Shown here: positions 41,724 to 52,888 of the stretch, in pieces
Layout: each line of letters starts with the position of its first letter
How positions within the stretch are numbered: position 1 is the stretch's first letter
Assembly (NCBI RefSeq): GCF_023898315.1
Contig: NC_064619.1
Coordinates: forward strand, 303,652,150 to 303,716,149
Source: Schistocerca nitens
Taxonomy: Eukaryota; Arthropoda; Insecta; Orthoptera; Acrididae
Reading direction: 5' to 3'
DNA: 64,000 nt
Program-made: the position numbers and the translations under genes
Notes under the pieces: generated by a model
Database searches by the model: none
Told to the model about the DNA's origin: nothing
The model's input: the letters and a program-made list of their open reading frames with translations, nothing else

Positions 41724-42864
41724 CTGTTGCCATTAGCAGCCAATATTGTGGTTGCATGCTAGATGAAGAGTTGGGCGTCGAATGCCGTAACATCACTGTC
41801 TTTTTGCGACCTCGCACTCAAGAGGTTCCTTATAAGTAACAGCTCGATCTCGAAATTTCAGTTTGCCTATTAATGAATAAATTATTAAACAGTATTGGTC
41901 TTACTTTCTAGCAGTTGTTTCTACCTGTATCCATCTGCAATTTTACAGTTAAGAGAGGGAGAGTATAATGTTCACCAAAGGTACGAAATATATTCTCGCA
42001 CAGTGAATCATAATGAACCACATTGTTACAGACAATCAGGTACGGTAACAACATTTTTTTGCTGAAAGAATATTCTTCCAGCAAATGTGGCTAGAAATGA
42101 CCGTAATTTGAGTGAAGTCTGTTCAGGAGGAATTAACTAGCAGATCTATCAGTAAGCTGTGAAACTTTAGCTGTTAAAAAATGTGAATAGATTCACCACA
42201 AAATTCTTGTGTTCGTTACTAAACAACAACTGTTAGCACTACATGCATTTTAAAGATTTACTGTTTCCAAATCATGTAATATATGTTATTTCAGTTTGAG
42301 TCTTAGCAGTAAATAGACTTGAAAAATTTCTCCTTGTATTGCTTATTAACTTTCAATTTTTATATTTTTCGTGTATGTATTTGAATGTGTTTCTGTATAC
42401 TGCCATGTTTTTGTTCTGTAATTTGTTATGCTTATGATGATGTCTTGTTGGGCCTTCTAGAAATAGTTGATGCCACTTCCGTCAACAATGAGTGAATCAT
42501 ATTTTCCAATTTGAACTATTTCTAGTAAACAAACACGTTAAACTAGAGTCCTTTTAATAGGGCGATTGCATTTATTTTAGCTGCAACATGAAGTTGGGTA
42601 TTCGATCAGCCTCGAATCCAGTTTACTTAGTAGGAAATGTGAGCGAGAACGCCGGTTTTCCAACTTCCACGAGACGGGGAGTATTCTCCATCCTGGGGAT
42701 AATGGTCCGGAGAGGGAGTTCATACACTTCAGTTGGTAATGGCAGCACAACTTAAGAGAAATCAAGGCAGTTGATAGTATTTATCGACCTATAGCTATTG
42801 GTCGAAAATGTAAAATGGTGCAAGGCTTTGTAAATTCAGAGAAAAAAGGTGTAAGCTACAAGGA
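41724..42864. other. intergenic, nothing recognised
   Basis: AT-rich, with no family recognised. Confidence 0.45.
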
Positions 42865-43319
42865 AAGGACGATCATATAAGTATGTCCAAGAACCAAGAG
42901 GAAAAAGTAAGAATCTAAATCAAGAAAGAAGGGGTACAAGACAGAGATGTAGACTGTCGCCTCTGTTGTTCAATCTATCCATCGAAGAAAGAATTACGGA
43001 AATAAAACAAAGTTTCAGAAATGGGATTAAAATTCAGAGCGAAAGGATATCAACGATAAGATTCGCTGATGACATTGATATGCTCAGTGAAAATAAGGAA
43101 GGACCACAGGGACTGGTTAATAGAATGATCAGTGTAATGAGCAGATGCTTTACGTTGTGACGTTAGTAGTGATGACCGTCGGAAATGAGATTAGAGGTAA
43201 ATTTAACACAAAAATTTGTGATCAGGAATTACACGAAGTGAAAGAACTGTGCTAACTTGGAAGGAAAGTAATACATGATGGACGAAGAAAGGAGACACGC
43301 TAGCACAGGTAAAGAGTTT

Positions 43320-43491
43320 TTTTCTTTTCTTTATTGTAATCTCATTCACCAGTCCCATATGAGCAAAGGAGGGCTGTCAGCGGCACAGTCCGCCGCTCTT
43401 CGGTCGCGAGACAAATAGTGATAAAAAAGACGAAACAAAACATGTAAAAATGCAATAAAAAGGGGAACATGATGACATTATAAGTGAGGAA
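43320..43491 (-). mobile_element. short poly(A)-ended retroposon fragment
   Basis: Read on the minus strand it ends caataaagaaaagaaaaaaa, a polyadenylation-like signal plus A-rich tail, preceded by 'agcggcggactgtgccgctg'. The near-identical flanks gtaaagag and gcaaagag suggest a short target duplication. It is a 5'-truncated 3' end of an unidentified LINE or a SINE. Confidence 0.5.
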
Positions 43492-43554
43492 GGCAAAGAG
43501 GGCACCGCTGGCAAAAATTACTCTACTGGCATCAAAGGCAGACCTTATTTTGAG

Positions 43555-43769
43555 TCCACAGCTCGTGGTCGTGCGGTAGCATTCTCGCTTCCCACGCCCG
43601 GGTTACAGGGTTCGATTCCCGGCGGGGTCAGGGATTTTCTCTGCCTCGTGATGACTGGGTGTTGTGTGATGTCCTTAGGTTAGTTGGGTTTAAGTAGTTC
43701 TAAGTTCTGGGGGACTGATGACCATAGATGTTAAGTCCCATAGTGCTCAGAGCCATTGGAACCATTTGA
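43555..43769 (+). mobile_element. tRNA-derived SINE with Gly-type head
   Basis: The head differs from the other copies: 'gtggtcgtgcggtagcattc' and 'gggttcgattcccggcgggg' resemble tRNA-Gly. The body and tail (ccttaggttagttgggttta, gactgatgacc, gctcagagccatt) are the same as in the 13196 copy. The 13-bp target duplication accttattttgag lies at 43542-43554 and 43770-43782. Confidence 0.92.
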
Positions 43770-43982
43770 ACCTTATTTTGAGGAAGACATATCTGACAGT
43801 GTTCGTTTGGAACACAGCATAGTATGGACTGTGGGAAAACCAGGTAAGAGAACTGGAGAGTTCTAGATGTGGTGTTACAGAAGGATGCTGAAAACTGGTG
43901 TGTCTTCGCCGGACATGGCACACCGCGTTGGCATCAGGCTGCACCAAGCAGACAGCAGGCAATCTCAGCATGGTGACAACCC

Positions 43983-44309
43983 TAGTAGAGTTGGTCAGCC
44001 CCTAAATGGCGCATAACTACTTTGTGCTTCCACTAAAAGACATTCGTGTAAGTCATTTTTTCGCCAATACCTGCTTCTACCAATACAAAGACAAAGATTG
44101 CCCGCCGCAATTGATGACAAAAATTCAACAGAATTTAAAGAAAAATTCCCGCCATTACAACGTATCTGGCAAAGAAAATTTGAGCGTGTATATTGTACAT
44201 TTTTTGGGGTAACAATTTCTAATTGTTTAAATCTGCGTTCGGATTAATCACGCAGTTTCCTTTTCAGGAAGATTTATAGAAATTTGTAGACTGTCCTGAG
44301 TTATATTTT
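43983..44309. other. gap before the Gypsy fossil
   Basis: A 68-codon frame at 44006-44212 is open but matches nothing recognised. It may be the leader of the decayed Gypsy element that follows. Confidence 0.3.
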
Positions 44310-46165
44310 TCAGACATGGTTCAAACTGACTTGCTGCAGTTGATGTTGCTGCTTTTACAGCATTTCTTCAGTAGACAAGAGCTATTTGTGAGGCAGCTGA
44401 TAAAACTAGAAGCTCAGAAGCAACACGGAAAAGGAAACTTTAAGAAGCCACCACCAACATTTTCGGCATTCGACCAGAAACCGGAAGCCTGTCAGAATTA
44501 TAATACCCACTGGAACAATATTTAAAAAGCTATTTTCAGAAATCAACCTAGTGACAATGTTGTTGTCAGATAAATCATAACGATATTTTGAAGCTCAAAT
44601 AAATGCTGCAGCTGCCAGGCATGGTTTTTTCCCTATGTTTTAAGAAACCGAATCAAGGCAAGAGAGGGCTTAGCTAGAGATCGTAACTTTCAGTGCAAAA
44701 GAGTCAAATTTAAAAGCCATATGCGTATTCTCTTACTTGGACTTCGCTAATTATGCACTGACCAGATGATAAATTAGAGAAATAACTGCTTAGCTTAAGT
44801 AATCTATCTTTGCAAAACTGTGTGCTATTAATTTGGCATTGAACAGACGCAAGTGTCAGCAGACGTGACACGCTGCAACGGCGTTAATATGTTTACTATT
44901 CAAAAGCAACACACAGCCTCGCGCTTTAAGGCCTAGTGCGTGCTGTGGATTAACCACAAGTGGGAAGATAGTTTCTTTCGAAACGCACAATATTATTACT
45001 GCAAAACGTCAGGACATAAGTTAGAAGTGTGTAACACTAAATAAATTATGTAACGAAACAAGACTCTCAGGCGTAGAAAACTGATTCAGAATAAAAACTC
45101 AAACGATGTTCGAAAACCAGGATGTACAAATCAATAAACTTCCACCATCAAAATACATTGTGAATGGGATCTCTGCAGTGAATGACAAAACTTCGTCTAT
45201 AAATCTATATCTCTCCGAGCTAACAAAGTGGCATTGAGATTTCAAAATGACACAGCCTTCTCAGTTTCTATAATTAATCCACAGGCATGCAAAAATTCAG
45301 ATTGCCGAAACTGAATGAATTTCACAGTTCGCTATTTACTTACAGTGAATGACATATTTCACTTCAAAATCAGTCTTTTACGTATGTAGCGTACAAGAAA
45401 TTTACCAAACAGGCCAGATTCGTAGTAGTAATTTCTCCAAAAACAACAAATTTACTAGGACTTGACCTGTTCAATATAATCGGCTTCACCATTCACGTAG
45501 GTGCGTGTCAGATTCACTCTGAGATTCCGACAAAAAGTTGCAGAAATACTCGTATGATAATACTTCTGAAGCAACAAGTAGCATTGACAATGACAAGGCA
45601 CATTTCACGTTGAGGCCCAATGCTGCGCCAAAATTTTGCAAAGCACACAACACGCTCTTCGCATTAAAGTATAAAGTCAAAACGGAATTGTCCACCTAGA
45701 ACAGAATGGTGTTACAGGATTCATCGCCAGTAGTCAATGGGCAATGCCAATCATGGTAGTACAGAATCGGCACATTATGGATTTATGGAGATTTCAAAGC
45801 GGCATTAAATGTGCAATCCATAACTGATTCTTATCCAGTTCTGAAAGTGGAAGAACTGATGGAAATTATCTGCCTGTGTTTATTTTTCAAAACTTGATCT
45901 AAAGGAGGCCTATTCACAAATACCTTTGGATGACGACGACAAAGTTTCACGTTTATAAATATGAGTATTCTGTTCGATCTATAGCACAACAAGATTAGGA
46001 TTATCCAGTGCTCCGACTTAGGTGAAGCTGTGTTTGGAACAATTAATCATGAAGCCTCCTAAAGCTGTGAACTGCATGGAGGATATCATAGTCTCAAGAA
46101 AAACTCCAGGAGAATGTTATGTAATTTACAACCTGCGCTCAAAATTTTGTAGGTGCCAAATATAA
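44310..46165 (+). pseudogene. decayed Gypsy-type LTR retrotransposon, left part (fossil)
   Basis: Weak but ordered matches: a gag-like stretch (FSAFDQKPEACQNYNTHWNN) at about 44460-44520, a zinc-knuckle-like remnant near 44990, a protease-region end with LGLDLFNIIGF-like wording near 45460, and an RT start (IYGDFKAALNVQSITDSYPV, about 45785-45840). It is broken in many places and is clearly older than the Gypsy inserted in it. Its LTRs were not found. Confidence 0.65.
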
Positions 46166-46640
46166 TGTGGTGTCACTGCTAGACACCACACTTGCTAGGT
46201 GGTAACTTAAATCGGCCGCGGTCCTGTAGTACATGTCGGACCCGCGTGTCGCCACTGTGTAATCGCAATCCTAGCGCCACCACATGGCAGGTCACAATAC
46301 ACGGAATAGACCTCGCCCCAGTTGTACGGACGACATAGCTTGCGACAAGACGTATCACGTCTTCCTCTCATTTGCCGAGAGACAGATTAAATAGCCTTCA
46401 GCTAGTCCATCGCTACTACCTAGCAAGGCGCCATGTGTATCATTGCTAATTGCTTACTACTATGCAAGAGATGTATTTCAACAAGAACAAGACTACATTA
46501 AAGTTAAGTATATTAAAATCTCTCTTCTTTTCTTTATAGTTTTCATCCAGTCTCCTGTTTCAGAATTTACGCCCGTCTGCGTTAGTTTCGCGTGCACCTA
46601 GCCACTCATTGTGTCGAGACCTTAGGGAATCGACACAACA
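46166..46640 (+). repeat. left LTR of the young Gypsy
   Basis: It begins TGTGGTGTC and ends CACAACA. The first 25 bases form a hairpin (tgtggtgtc ... gacaccaca), and the last ~32 form another (ttgtgtcga ... tcgacacaa, 46609-46638). Confidence 0.95.
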
Positions 46641-46717
46641 ATATTTTGGCGACGAGGATGGGATGCCGCGCCCACGTTGCAGTCTTTGTGTTATACTTGC
46701 TCTAATTTGCTTGAATC

Positions 46718-49700
46718 ATGGCTTCGCCGCATTCTCCAGATGTACTGTCCGAATTTTTTCGCTTGCAGAATCAGCAGACGCAGGCGTTATTGGAAGCCCT
46801 TGGACAGCTCGTCCAGGGTCAACGTGCGCTGCAAACCGATGCGGCGGCAGCCGCTTCTTCGCTACCGCAGCCACACAACGCTGTCGCACCGCCATTTAGG
46901 CCCTTCGAGGCCACAACCGAAAGCTGGACTGAGTGGGCCGATCAGTTCAACTTCCACCTCACTGCTTATGGAATTCAAGGTAAAGAGCGGCAGCCGTTTT
47001 TGCTTTCTTGTGTAGGTGTGTCTACCTACCGTGTGATAGTGAAATTGTTTCCCCGACGCGACGTAGCAACTCTGACCTACGAGGAAATTTTGTCGGCTTT
47101 AGATGCCTATTTCAAAGAAACAGTAAATGTAGTTGCAAAACGGTATACGTTTTTTCGTACAAAACGTACCGCCGGTCAGACTAACAGGGAGTGGGTAGCA
47201 ACTTTGCAAGGCCTTACTAGAGACTGCGCGTTTGCCTGTGAATGTGGCCTCCCATATTCAGATACTATGGTGCGTGATGCAATTGCACAGAACGTTTCTG
47301 ATGTTCGCATAAGGGAACAGATTTTGAAGCTAGTTAATCCCTCCCTGCAACAAGTGATAGACATATTGGACAGGCAAGACACACTTGACTTTGCTCAGGA
47401 ATCATTTGAAACTTCGCCAGCAGTGTGTCACATTAATCGGCCCGCCCGGCCCGCTGCACGGGACGCTAAGCGGCCCTCGCGCCCGACTTCGCAGCGGCCG
47501 CCTAGCTTGCAACCACGTGCGCCGCGTAAGCAAGCAAATGCAGTGAAATCTTGCCCGCGGTGTGCAACTAGACATTCGCGTGAAAATTGCCCGTCACGCC
47601 AAGCTATTTGCTTTTACTGTCAAAAGAAAGGACATGTACAAAGTGTTTGCCAGAAAAAGTTAAGATCCGACAATCACACAAATTCCAGGCCCTTTGCTTC
47701 GCGCCGGAATCGAACCCAGGACAATCAGGCTCGTGGACCTTCGCCCATGGACATTAATGTAGTTCATTCCCACCCGTCCAGTGACACTTTAGCTAACAGT
47801 GACTGTGTTCGTCCCACCCAAAGTGTGCGTCGACGTCGCCGGAAATCCCGTAAAGTTGCAAGTGCTTCTGGACCTGTATCAGTTCAAATTGCACGAGACA
47901 GTCGCTCTTGTCGTCAACAAGACAATAAACTTTTTGTGGACTTAGACTTTGCAGGAAAAGTGATCCCATTCCAGCTCGATACCGGAGCTGCTGTTTCATT
48001 GCTCAATCACGACACGTACAAACAACTGGGCGCCCCGCCATTGCGTGCCGCAAATGTTACGTTACCTAGTTACTCAGGACAGCATATACCTGTGTTAGGA
48101 CAATGCAGCCTTCTTGCAACATACAAGGGACAGACAAAACTTGTGTCATTTTATGTTCTTCGTTCCTCTAGTGCAGTGAACTTGTTTGGTTTAGATTTGT
48201 TTCAATTGTTTAATTTGTCTATAGTAAATCAGGTCCTATCAGTGAATCAGACTGTGCCTTCCGCCAGTGTTTCTAGTCTTTGTGAAGAATTTGCAGACAT
48301 TTTTGCACCGGGCCTTGGTTGCGCTAAGAACTATGAAGCGCATTTGGAACTGAAAGACAACGCGCACCCGAAATTTTTCAGAGCGCGCAATGTTCCCCAC
48401 GCATTGCGTGATGAGGTCGCACGAACATTGCACGATTTAGAATCTCAAGGTGTAATTGAACGTGTGCAGGCTTCTCTCTGGGCCTCACCCTTAGTAATTT
48501 TGCCAAAACCTTCCGGAAAATTGAGACTTTGCGTGGACTTCAAGGCAACTGTGAATCCACAACTTGTGACTGCTACTTTTCCTTTGCCCCGCCCGGACGA
48601 TCTTTTTGACAAACTGTGCCCGGGAAAATATTTTTCAAAATTGGACCTAGCAGATGCGTACTTGCAAATACCTGTGGACGAAGAATCCCAGCGCGTCTTA
48701 GTGGTTAACACGCATCTTGGCTTGTATCGCTTCAAACGACTGCCATTCGGGTGTGCATCCGCCCCTGCTTTATTTCAGCAATATTTACAAACTATTTGTG
48801 CGTCGGTCCCTACGGCTGCGAACTATCTGGACGATATTGTAATCTCAGGAAAGACAGAAGCAGAACATTTGCAAAATCTCCGAACATTATTTCAGGTATT
48901 GCGACAAAATGGTCTTCGCTTGAGGAAGGACAAATGTGTGTTCTTTGCTCGGGACTTACCGTACCTGGGCCATGTCCTTAACGCCCAAGGTATACATCCG
49001 AGTCCAGAGCACCTTCGTGCCATTCAGGACTTGCCGTCACCGCAGAACTTAAAACAGCTACAGAGTGTGCTGGGTAAGGTACATTATTATCACCGATTTG
49101 TGCGCAATGCTTCTTCCATTTCAGCTCCGCTTCATCGCTTACGCCGTAAAGGTGTTCCGTTCGTCTGGACAACGGAATGCGAACGCGCCTTTCGCCAGTT
49201 GAAATCGGCGTTACTTTCAAATACTTGCCTTACGCCCTTCGATCCCCGAAAACCCCTTTTGTTGATGGTAGATGCCTCGGATTTCGGGATCGGTGCTGTG
49301 CTTGCGCACAAGGATGGCTCGCATGATCGCCCTATTGCCTTTGCGTCCAAATTGCTCTCATCTGCGCAAAGAAATTATTCCCAAATAGAGAAGGAAGCTT
49401 TGGCTCTTGTGTTTGGTGTAACAAAGTTTCACGATTTCTTGTATGGTCGTCACTTTACAATCATCACGGACCACAAACCTTTGACATCACTTTTTCATCC
49501 AAACAAGCCTGTACCTCCACGTACAGCGCAGAAATTCATTCGCTGGTCTCTTTTTCTCTCGCAGTACCGCTACGATATCTTGTATCGGTCCACTGCTAAG
49601 CACGGAAACGCTGATGCGTTGTCCCGTTTGCCTGTTGCTGAGGATAAAGCATTCGATTCTTCCGAACTTGCTTGCATGTTCATTGATTCGGAAGCCGATG

Positions 49701-51364
49701 ACGTGGTCGCATCGTTTCCGATTGATTTTCGTCGTGTAGCTACAGCCACAGCTGCTGACCCTGTCCTTGCTCCCGTTTTGCGTTTTGTTGCTACGCAATG
49801 GCCCTTGTCAAAGTCACGGATCGAGGATCCTTTGGTTCGCAGATTTTTTGCCCACAAGGAGAGCCTTTTTGTCCGACGTGGTGTTTTGTTGTTGCGTTCC
49901 GATAATGATCAATCCCGAGTCGTGGTCCCACGTTCGTTACAGTCCTCTGTCTTAAAGCTTCTTCACCAAGGACATTGGGGTATAGTGCGAACGAAACAAC
50001 TTGCTCGACAGCACTGTACTTGGTTCGGAATCGATGCTGCGATTACGAATATGTGCTCCTCTTGCGTGGCGTGTGCCGAACAACAATCCGCACCGCCGCG
50101 GAAATTCTTTGCATGGCCGAAAGCCACTTCCCCTTGGCAACGCTTGCACATCGATTTTGCTGGTCCATTCTGGAATGCTCGATGGTTGGTTGTGGTCGAT
50201 GCTTTCAGTAATTTTCCTTTTGTTGTCCGGATGTCTTCCACGACGTCTTCTGCCACCATCCAAGCCTTGTCTGCTATCTTTTGCATTGAAGGTCTTCCGC
50301 AGACTATTGTTTCCGACAATGGCCCACAATTCCTGTCCGCAGAATTTCAGTCATTCTGCACGGCCAATGGTATTCAACATCTGACATCCGCGCCGTTTTC
50401 GCCTCAGTCAAACGGTGCCGCGGAACGATTGGTCCGGACTTTCAAGTCGCAGATGTTGAAGTTGAAAGAGTCGCATTCTCGGGAGGACGCTTTGTTGCTC
50501 TTTTTGTCTTCATATCGCTCTCAGCCTCGCGATGGTCGCTCGCCGGCTGAGTTGCTTCATGGTCGCACTCATCGAACTCTGATGTCTTTGCTGCATCCGC
50601 CACATCAGGTTCCTGTGCAGCGGCAGACTCCTGCTTTTGCTCCTGGCGACGTTGTCTATTATCGCAACTATCGCGGTTCACAGCGTTGGCTCGCAGGGCG
50701 CATTCTTCGCTGCCTCGGCCGCGCGATGTATTTGGTTTTGGGGGCCTCTGGTGAGGTGCGTCGGCATCTCAATCAGCTGCGCCTCTGTCGTCGCCTGGGT
50801 TCTGCCGCTCCCCGTCTGCTTTCAGCGACGGAGCCGTCCGGTCAGCGCCTTGGGGACCCATCTACTGGCTCGCCTCATCCCCAGGTGTTACCAACGATGC
50901 CTTCCATTTTGCCTCATGGCGTCGCGCCGCCGCAGCCGCCGCCGGCGCCGCCCGCAGCGGACGCTTCGCTGCAACCGCATGGCGCCTCCCTGGGTCACGC
51001 GCCGCCGCTTGCTTCCCGTGACCAGCCGTCCTCCGCCATGGACTTCTTGCCCGCTCCGGACCAGATGTCGTCTTCGCCCGTCGGGTGCTCCGACCACATG
51101 GAGGTCGACCCTTCTGTCTCATTACGTGCGCATACACCTCATGTTGACGTGCACCCTGGACTAGGTTTGCAGGCGTTTCCTAGCTCCCCTCGGACCGAAT
51201 GGCCGGGTGCGGGTGGCACAGCCTCGCCTGTTGTTAGGCTCCCCACCTCATCGCATACGTCAACATGGGGTCCTCCCCACGGCGGGCGGAAGCCTTATCT
51301 CACGACCGTTCGCCGATTTGCGGGGGAGGAATGTGGTGTCACTGCTAGACACCACACTTGCTAG
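46718..51364 (+). CDS. Gypsy gag-pol polyprotein
   Basis: A single frame of 1548 codons carries gag and pol together. Approximate residues: capsid-like region 30-240; two Cys/His knuckles at 278-312 (CPRCATRHSRENC and CFYCQKKGHVQSVC); protease at 405-500 with FQLDTGAAVSLL; reverse transcriptase at 555-800 with LDLADAYLQIPV, FGCASAPALFQ and NYLDDIVISG; RNase H at 840-960 with LMVDASDFGIGAVL and TDHKPL; integrase at 1080-1300 with an HHCC zinc site (HQGHWG, CSSCVAC), DFAGPFW, VSDNGPQFLS and NGAAERLVRTFK. The last ~200 residues are Pro/Ser/His-rich and reach into the right LTR. All family catalytic motifs are present and the element looks whole. Confidence 0.93.
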   Translation: MASPHSPDVLSEFFRLQNQQTQALLEALGQLVQGQRALQTDAAAAASSLPQPHNAVAPPFRPFEATTESWTEWADQFNFHLTAYGIQGKERQPFLLSCVGVSTYRVIVKLFPRRDVATLTYEEILSALDAYFKETVNVVAKRYTFFRTKRTAGQTNREWVATLQGLTRDCAFACECGLPYSDTMVRDAIAQNVSDVRIREQILKLVNPSLQQVIDILDRQDTLDFAQESFETSPAVCHINRPARPAARDAKRPSRPTSQRPPSLQPRAPRKQANAVKSCPRCATRHSRENCPSRQAICFYCQKKGHVQSVCQKKLRSDNHTNSRPFASRRNRTQDNQARGPSPMDINVVHSHPSSDTLANSDCVRPTQSVRRRRRKSRKVASASGPVSVQIARDSRSCRQQDNKLFVDLDFAGKVIPFQLDTGAAVSLLNHDTYKQLGAPPLRAANVTLPSYSGQHIPVLGQCSLLATYKGQTKLVSFYVLRSSSAVNLFGLDLFQLFNLSIVNQVLSVNQTVPSASVSSLCEEFADIFAPGLGCAKNYEAHLELKDNAHPKFFRARNVPHALRDEVARTLHDLESQGVIERVQASLWASPLVILPKPSGKLRLCVDFKATVNPQLVTATFPLPRPDDLFDKLCPGKYFSKLDLADAYLQIPVDEESQRVLVVNTHLGLYRFKRLPFGCASAPALFQQYLQTICASVPTAANYLDDIVISGKTEAEHLQNLRTLFQVLRQNGLRLRKDKCVFFARDLPYLGHVLNAQGIHPSPEHLRAIQDLPSPQNLKQLQSVLGKVHYYHRFVRNASSISAPLHRLRRKGVPFVWTTECERAFRQLKSALLSNTCLTPFDPRKPLLLMVDASDFGIGAVLAHKDGSHDRPIAFASKLLSSAQRNYSQIEKEALALVFGVTKFHDFLYGRHFTIITDHKPLTSLFHPNKPVPPRTAQKFIRWSLFLSQYRYDILYRSTAKHGNADALSRLPVAEDKAFDSSELACMFIDSEADDVVASFPIDFRRVATATAADPVLAPVLRFVATQWPLSKSRIEDPLVRRFFAHKESLFVRRGVLLLRSDNDQSRVVVPRSLQSSVLKLLHQGHWGIVRTKQLARQHCTWFGIDAAITNMCSSCVACAEQQSAPPRKFFAWPKATSPWQRLHIDFAGPFWNARWLVVVDAFSNFPFVVRMSSTTSSATIQALSAIFCIEGLPQTIVSDNGPQFLSAEFQSFCTANGIQHLTSAPFSPQSNGAAERLVRTFKSQMLKLKESHSREDALLLFLSSYRSQPRDGRSPAELLHGRTHRTLMSLLHPPHQVPVQRQTPAFAPGDVVYYRNYRGSQRWLAGRILRCLGRAMYLVLGASGEVRRHLNQLRLCRRLGSAAPRLLSATEPSGQRLGDPSTGSPHPQVLPTMPSILPHGVAPPQPPPAPPAADASLQPHGASLGHAPPLASRDQPSSAMDFLPAPDQMSSSPVGCSDHMEVDPSVSLRAHTPHVDVHPGLGLQAFPSSPRTEWPGAGGTASPVVRLPTSSHTSTWGPPHGGRKPYLTTVRRFAGEECGVTARHHTC

Positions 51365-51806
51365 GTGGTAACTTAAATCGGCCGCGGTCCTGTAGTACAT
51401 GTCGGACCCGCGTGTCGCCACTGTGTAATCGCAATCCTAGCGCCACCACATGGCAGGTCACAATACACGGAATAGACCTCGCCCCAGTTGTACGGACGAC
51501 ATAGCTTGCGACAAGACGTATCACGTCTTCCTCTCATTTGCCGAGAGACAGATTAAATAGCCTTCAGCTAGTCCATCGCTACTACCTAGCAAGGCGCCAT
51601 GTGTATCATTGCTAATTGCTTACTACTATGCAAGAGATGTATTTCAACAAGAACAAGACTACATTAAAGTTAAGTATATTAAAATCTCTCTTCTTTTCTT
51701 TATAGTTTTCATCCAGTCTCCTGTTTCAGAATTTACGCCCGTCTGCGTTAGTTTCGCGTGCACCTAGCCACTCATTGTGTCGAGACCTTAGGGAATCGAC
51801 ACAACA
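51332..51806 (+). repeat. right LTR of the young Gypsy
   Basis: It reads as identical to the left LTR over 475 bp. The gag-pol frame ends 33 bases inside it. Confidence 0.95.
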
Positions 51807-51811
51807 TATAA

Positions 51812-52870
51812 GACAAGTGAATTTTCTTCTGATCTTAAGTGCAATACTTAGGACACATTCTGTCTGCACGCAGAATCACGCCGATAAAGCAACACAGTGA
51901 AGTAATTAAAAATCTTCTGGCTCCCAGAAACCTCAAGCTGTTACGTAGCATATCAGGACAAATAAGTTCCTACAGGAAACTCATACCACATGCAGCAACC
52001 ATAAGCAAATCGCTTCATAAATTATTACGTATTGTCAGAGGGCATTGCTACTGGTAGAATAAAAGTCTTGCTGGCTAAATGTCAATTATGCCAAAAATAA
52101 CTGTGAGCTCCTCCTCGACAACATTTTCCATACCAAAAGGCATCAGTAACCTTGTCACAACGACTCTGGTGTACCACTGTTAGGAAGCTACTGGCTCAAT
52201 ATCATTATTGCATTTTCACGATTTCCTTTTGTAATACAAATCCCACTGATGTCTTTGAACGCAATTAAGGCTCTGTTAAGGATTTTCTCCACTGCAGGAC
52301 TTCCGAAAGAAATCTCAAAGCAAACGCACCACTTACATACTAAGATGATTACACAAAAGCAATCAGTGACATTCGGGTGTTCGCTTCGAATATTCCTTCA
52401 AGGAATTCGGCATTTTAACCTATCCGTCACAGTTTATGTATTCACTATTGAAATTCGTTATACTACTGTTTAAAACTACAGCATTAAAAGAAATCATATC
52501 TTCTGGACAACATGTTCTATTCCACAGATGAATTTTAATCAAAAATCTGGTAGTATATGAAGCAATAAAAGCACATCACTATTCACAAGAATATTATTAA
52601 AGACTAACATGATTCCTGGATAATTCACCACACTATGCTACAGTGGTCAGACAGTTCTCGTCTGCAGTAATCAGTTCCCAAGCAGTTCCAGTCATGGGAC
52701 CGTTAATGCTGAGTGTCGAAGGTCAGTCAAAGTGATAGTCAAAGTATGTATGTACTGAGAGACTTAACTTACAAACTGTCTTTAAACACCAGTCCAAACT
52801 GAACTGCAAATGCACATTATGCAAATTATTTTAATAGATGCTTATTCTTTCTTTCTGATATGTTGCTTAA
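51812..52870 (+). pseudogene. decayed Gypsy fossil, right part
   Basis: It continues the older element after the young insertion: the RT end is recognisable as YLGHILSARRITPIKQHSEV and NLLAPRNLKLLRSISGQISS (about 51840-51965), followed by integrase-like scraps (ALLRIFSTAGLPKEI, about 52265-52310). Broken in many places. Confidence 0.65.
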
Positions 52871-52888
52871 GGTTCTCTGTTTTAGATA

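Larger units (their letters stand above)
42865..43970 (+). mobile_element. RTE-type LINE fragment with two nested insertions
   Basis: RT pieces: LFNLSIEERITEIKQSF, ISTIRFADDIDMLSENKEGP (catalytic ADD kept, about 43060-43110) and EMRLEVNLTQKF. After two insertions (43320-43491 and 43555-43769) the frame resumes with ITLLASKADLILR, then EEDISDSVRLEHSIVWTVGK and MWCYRRMLKT. Stops and frameshifts show it is inactive. The parts before and after the insertions belong to the same reading of the LINE. Confidence 0.65.
46166..51806 (+). mobile_element. Gypsy-type LTR retrotransposon, looks whole and young
   Basis: Two 475-bp LTRs (46166-46640 and 51332-51806) read as identical. The 5-bp target duplication tataa lies at 46161-46165 and 51807-51811. 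A candidate primer-binding site, tggcgacgaggatggg, follows the left LTR at 46647. A purine tract, cgggggaggaa, precedes the right LTR. One long gag-pol frame lies between. No envelope gene is present. It is inserted in an older Gypsy fossil whose RT continues on the far side. Identical LTRs point to a recent insertion. The exact clade (Mag-like or other) is uncertain. Confidence 0.95.

Noticed and set aside
44006-44212. 68-codon open frame as a host gene
   Set aside because: Short, with no recognisable motif, and directly upstream of the Gypsy fossil, so it may be leader sequence or chance.
50637-51164. 175-codon plus-strand frame overlapping the end of the Gypsy polyprotein as a possible envelope or accessory gene
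   Set aside because: Arg/Pro-rich shadow of the GC-rich gag-pol frame, with no signal peptide or membrane anchor.
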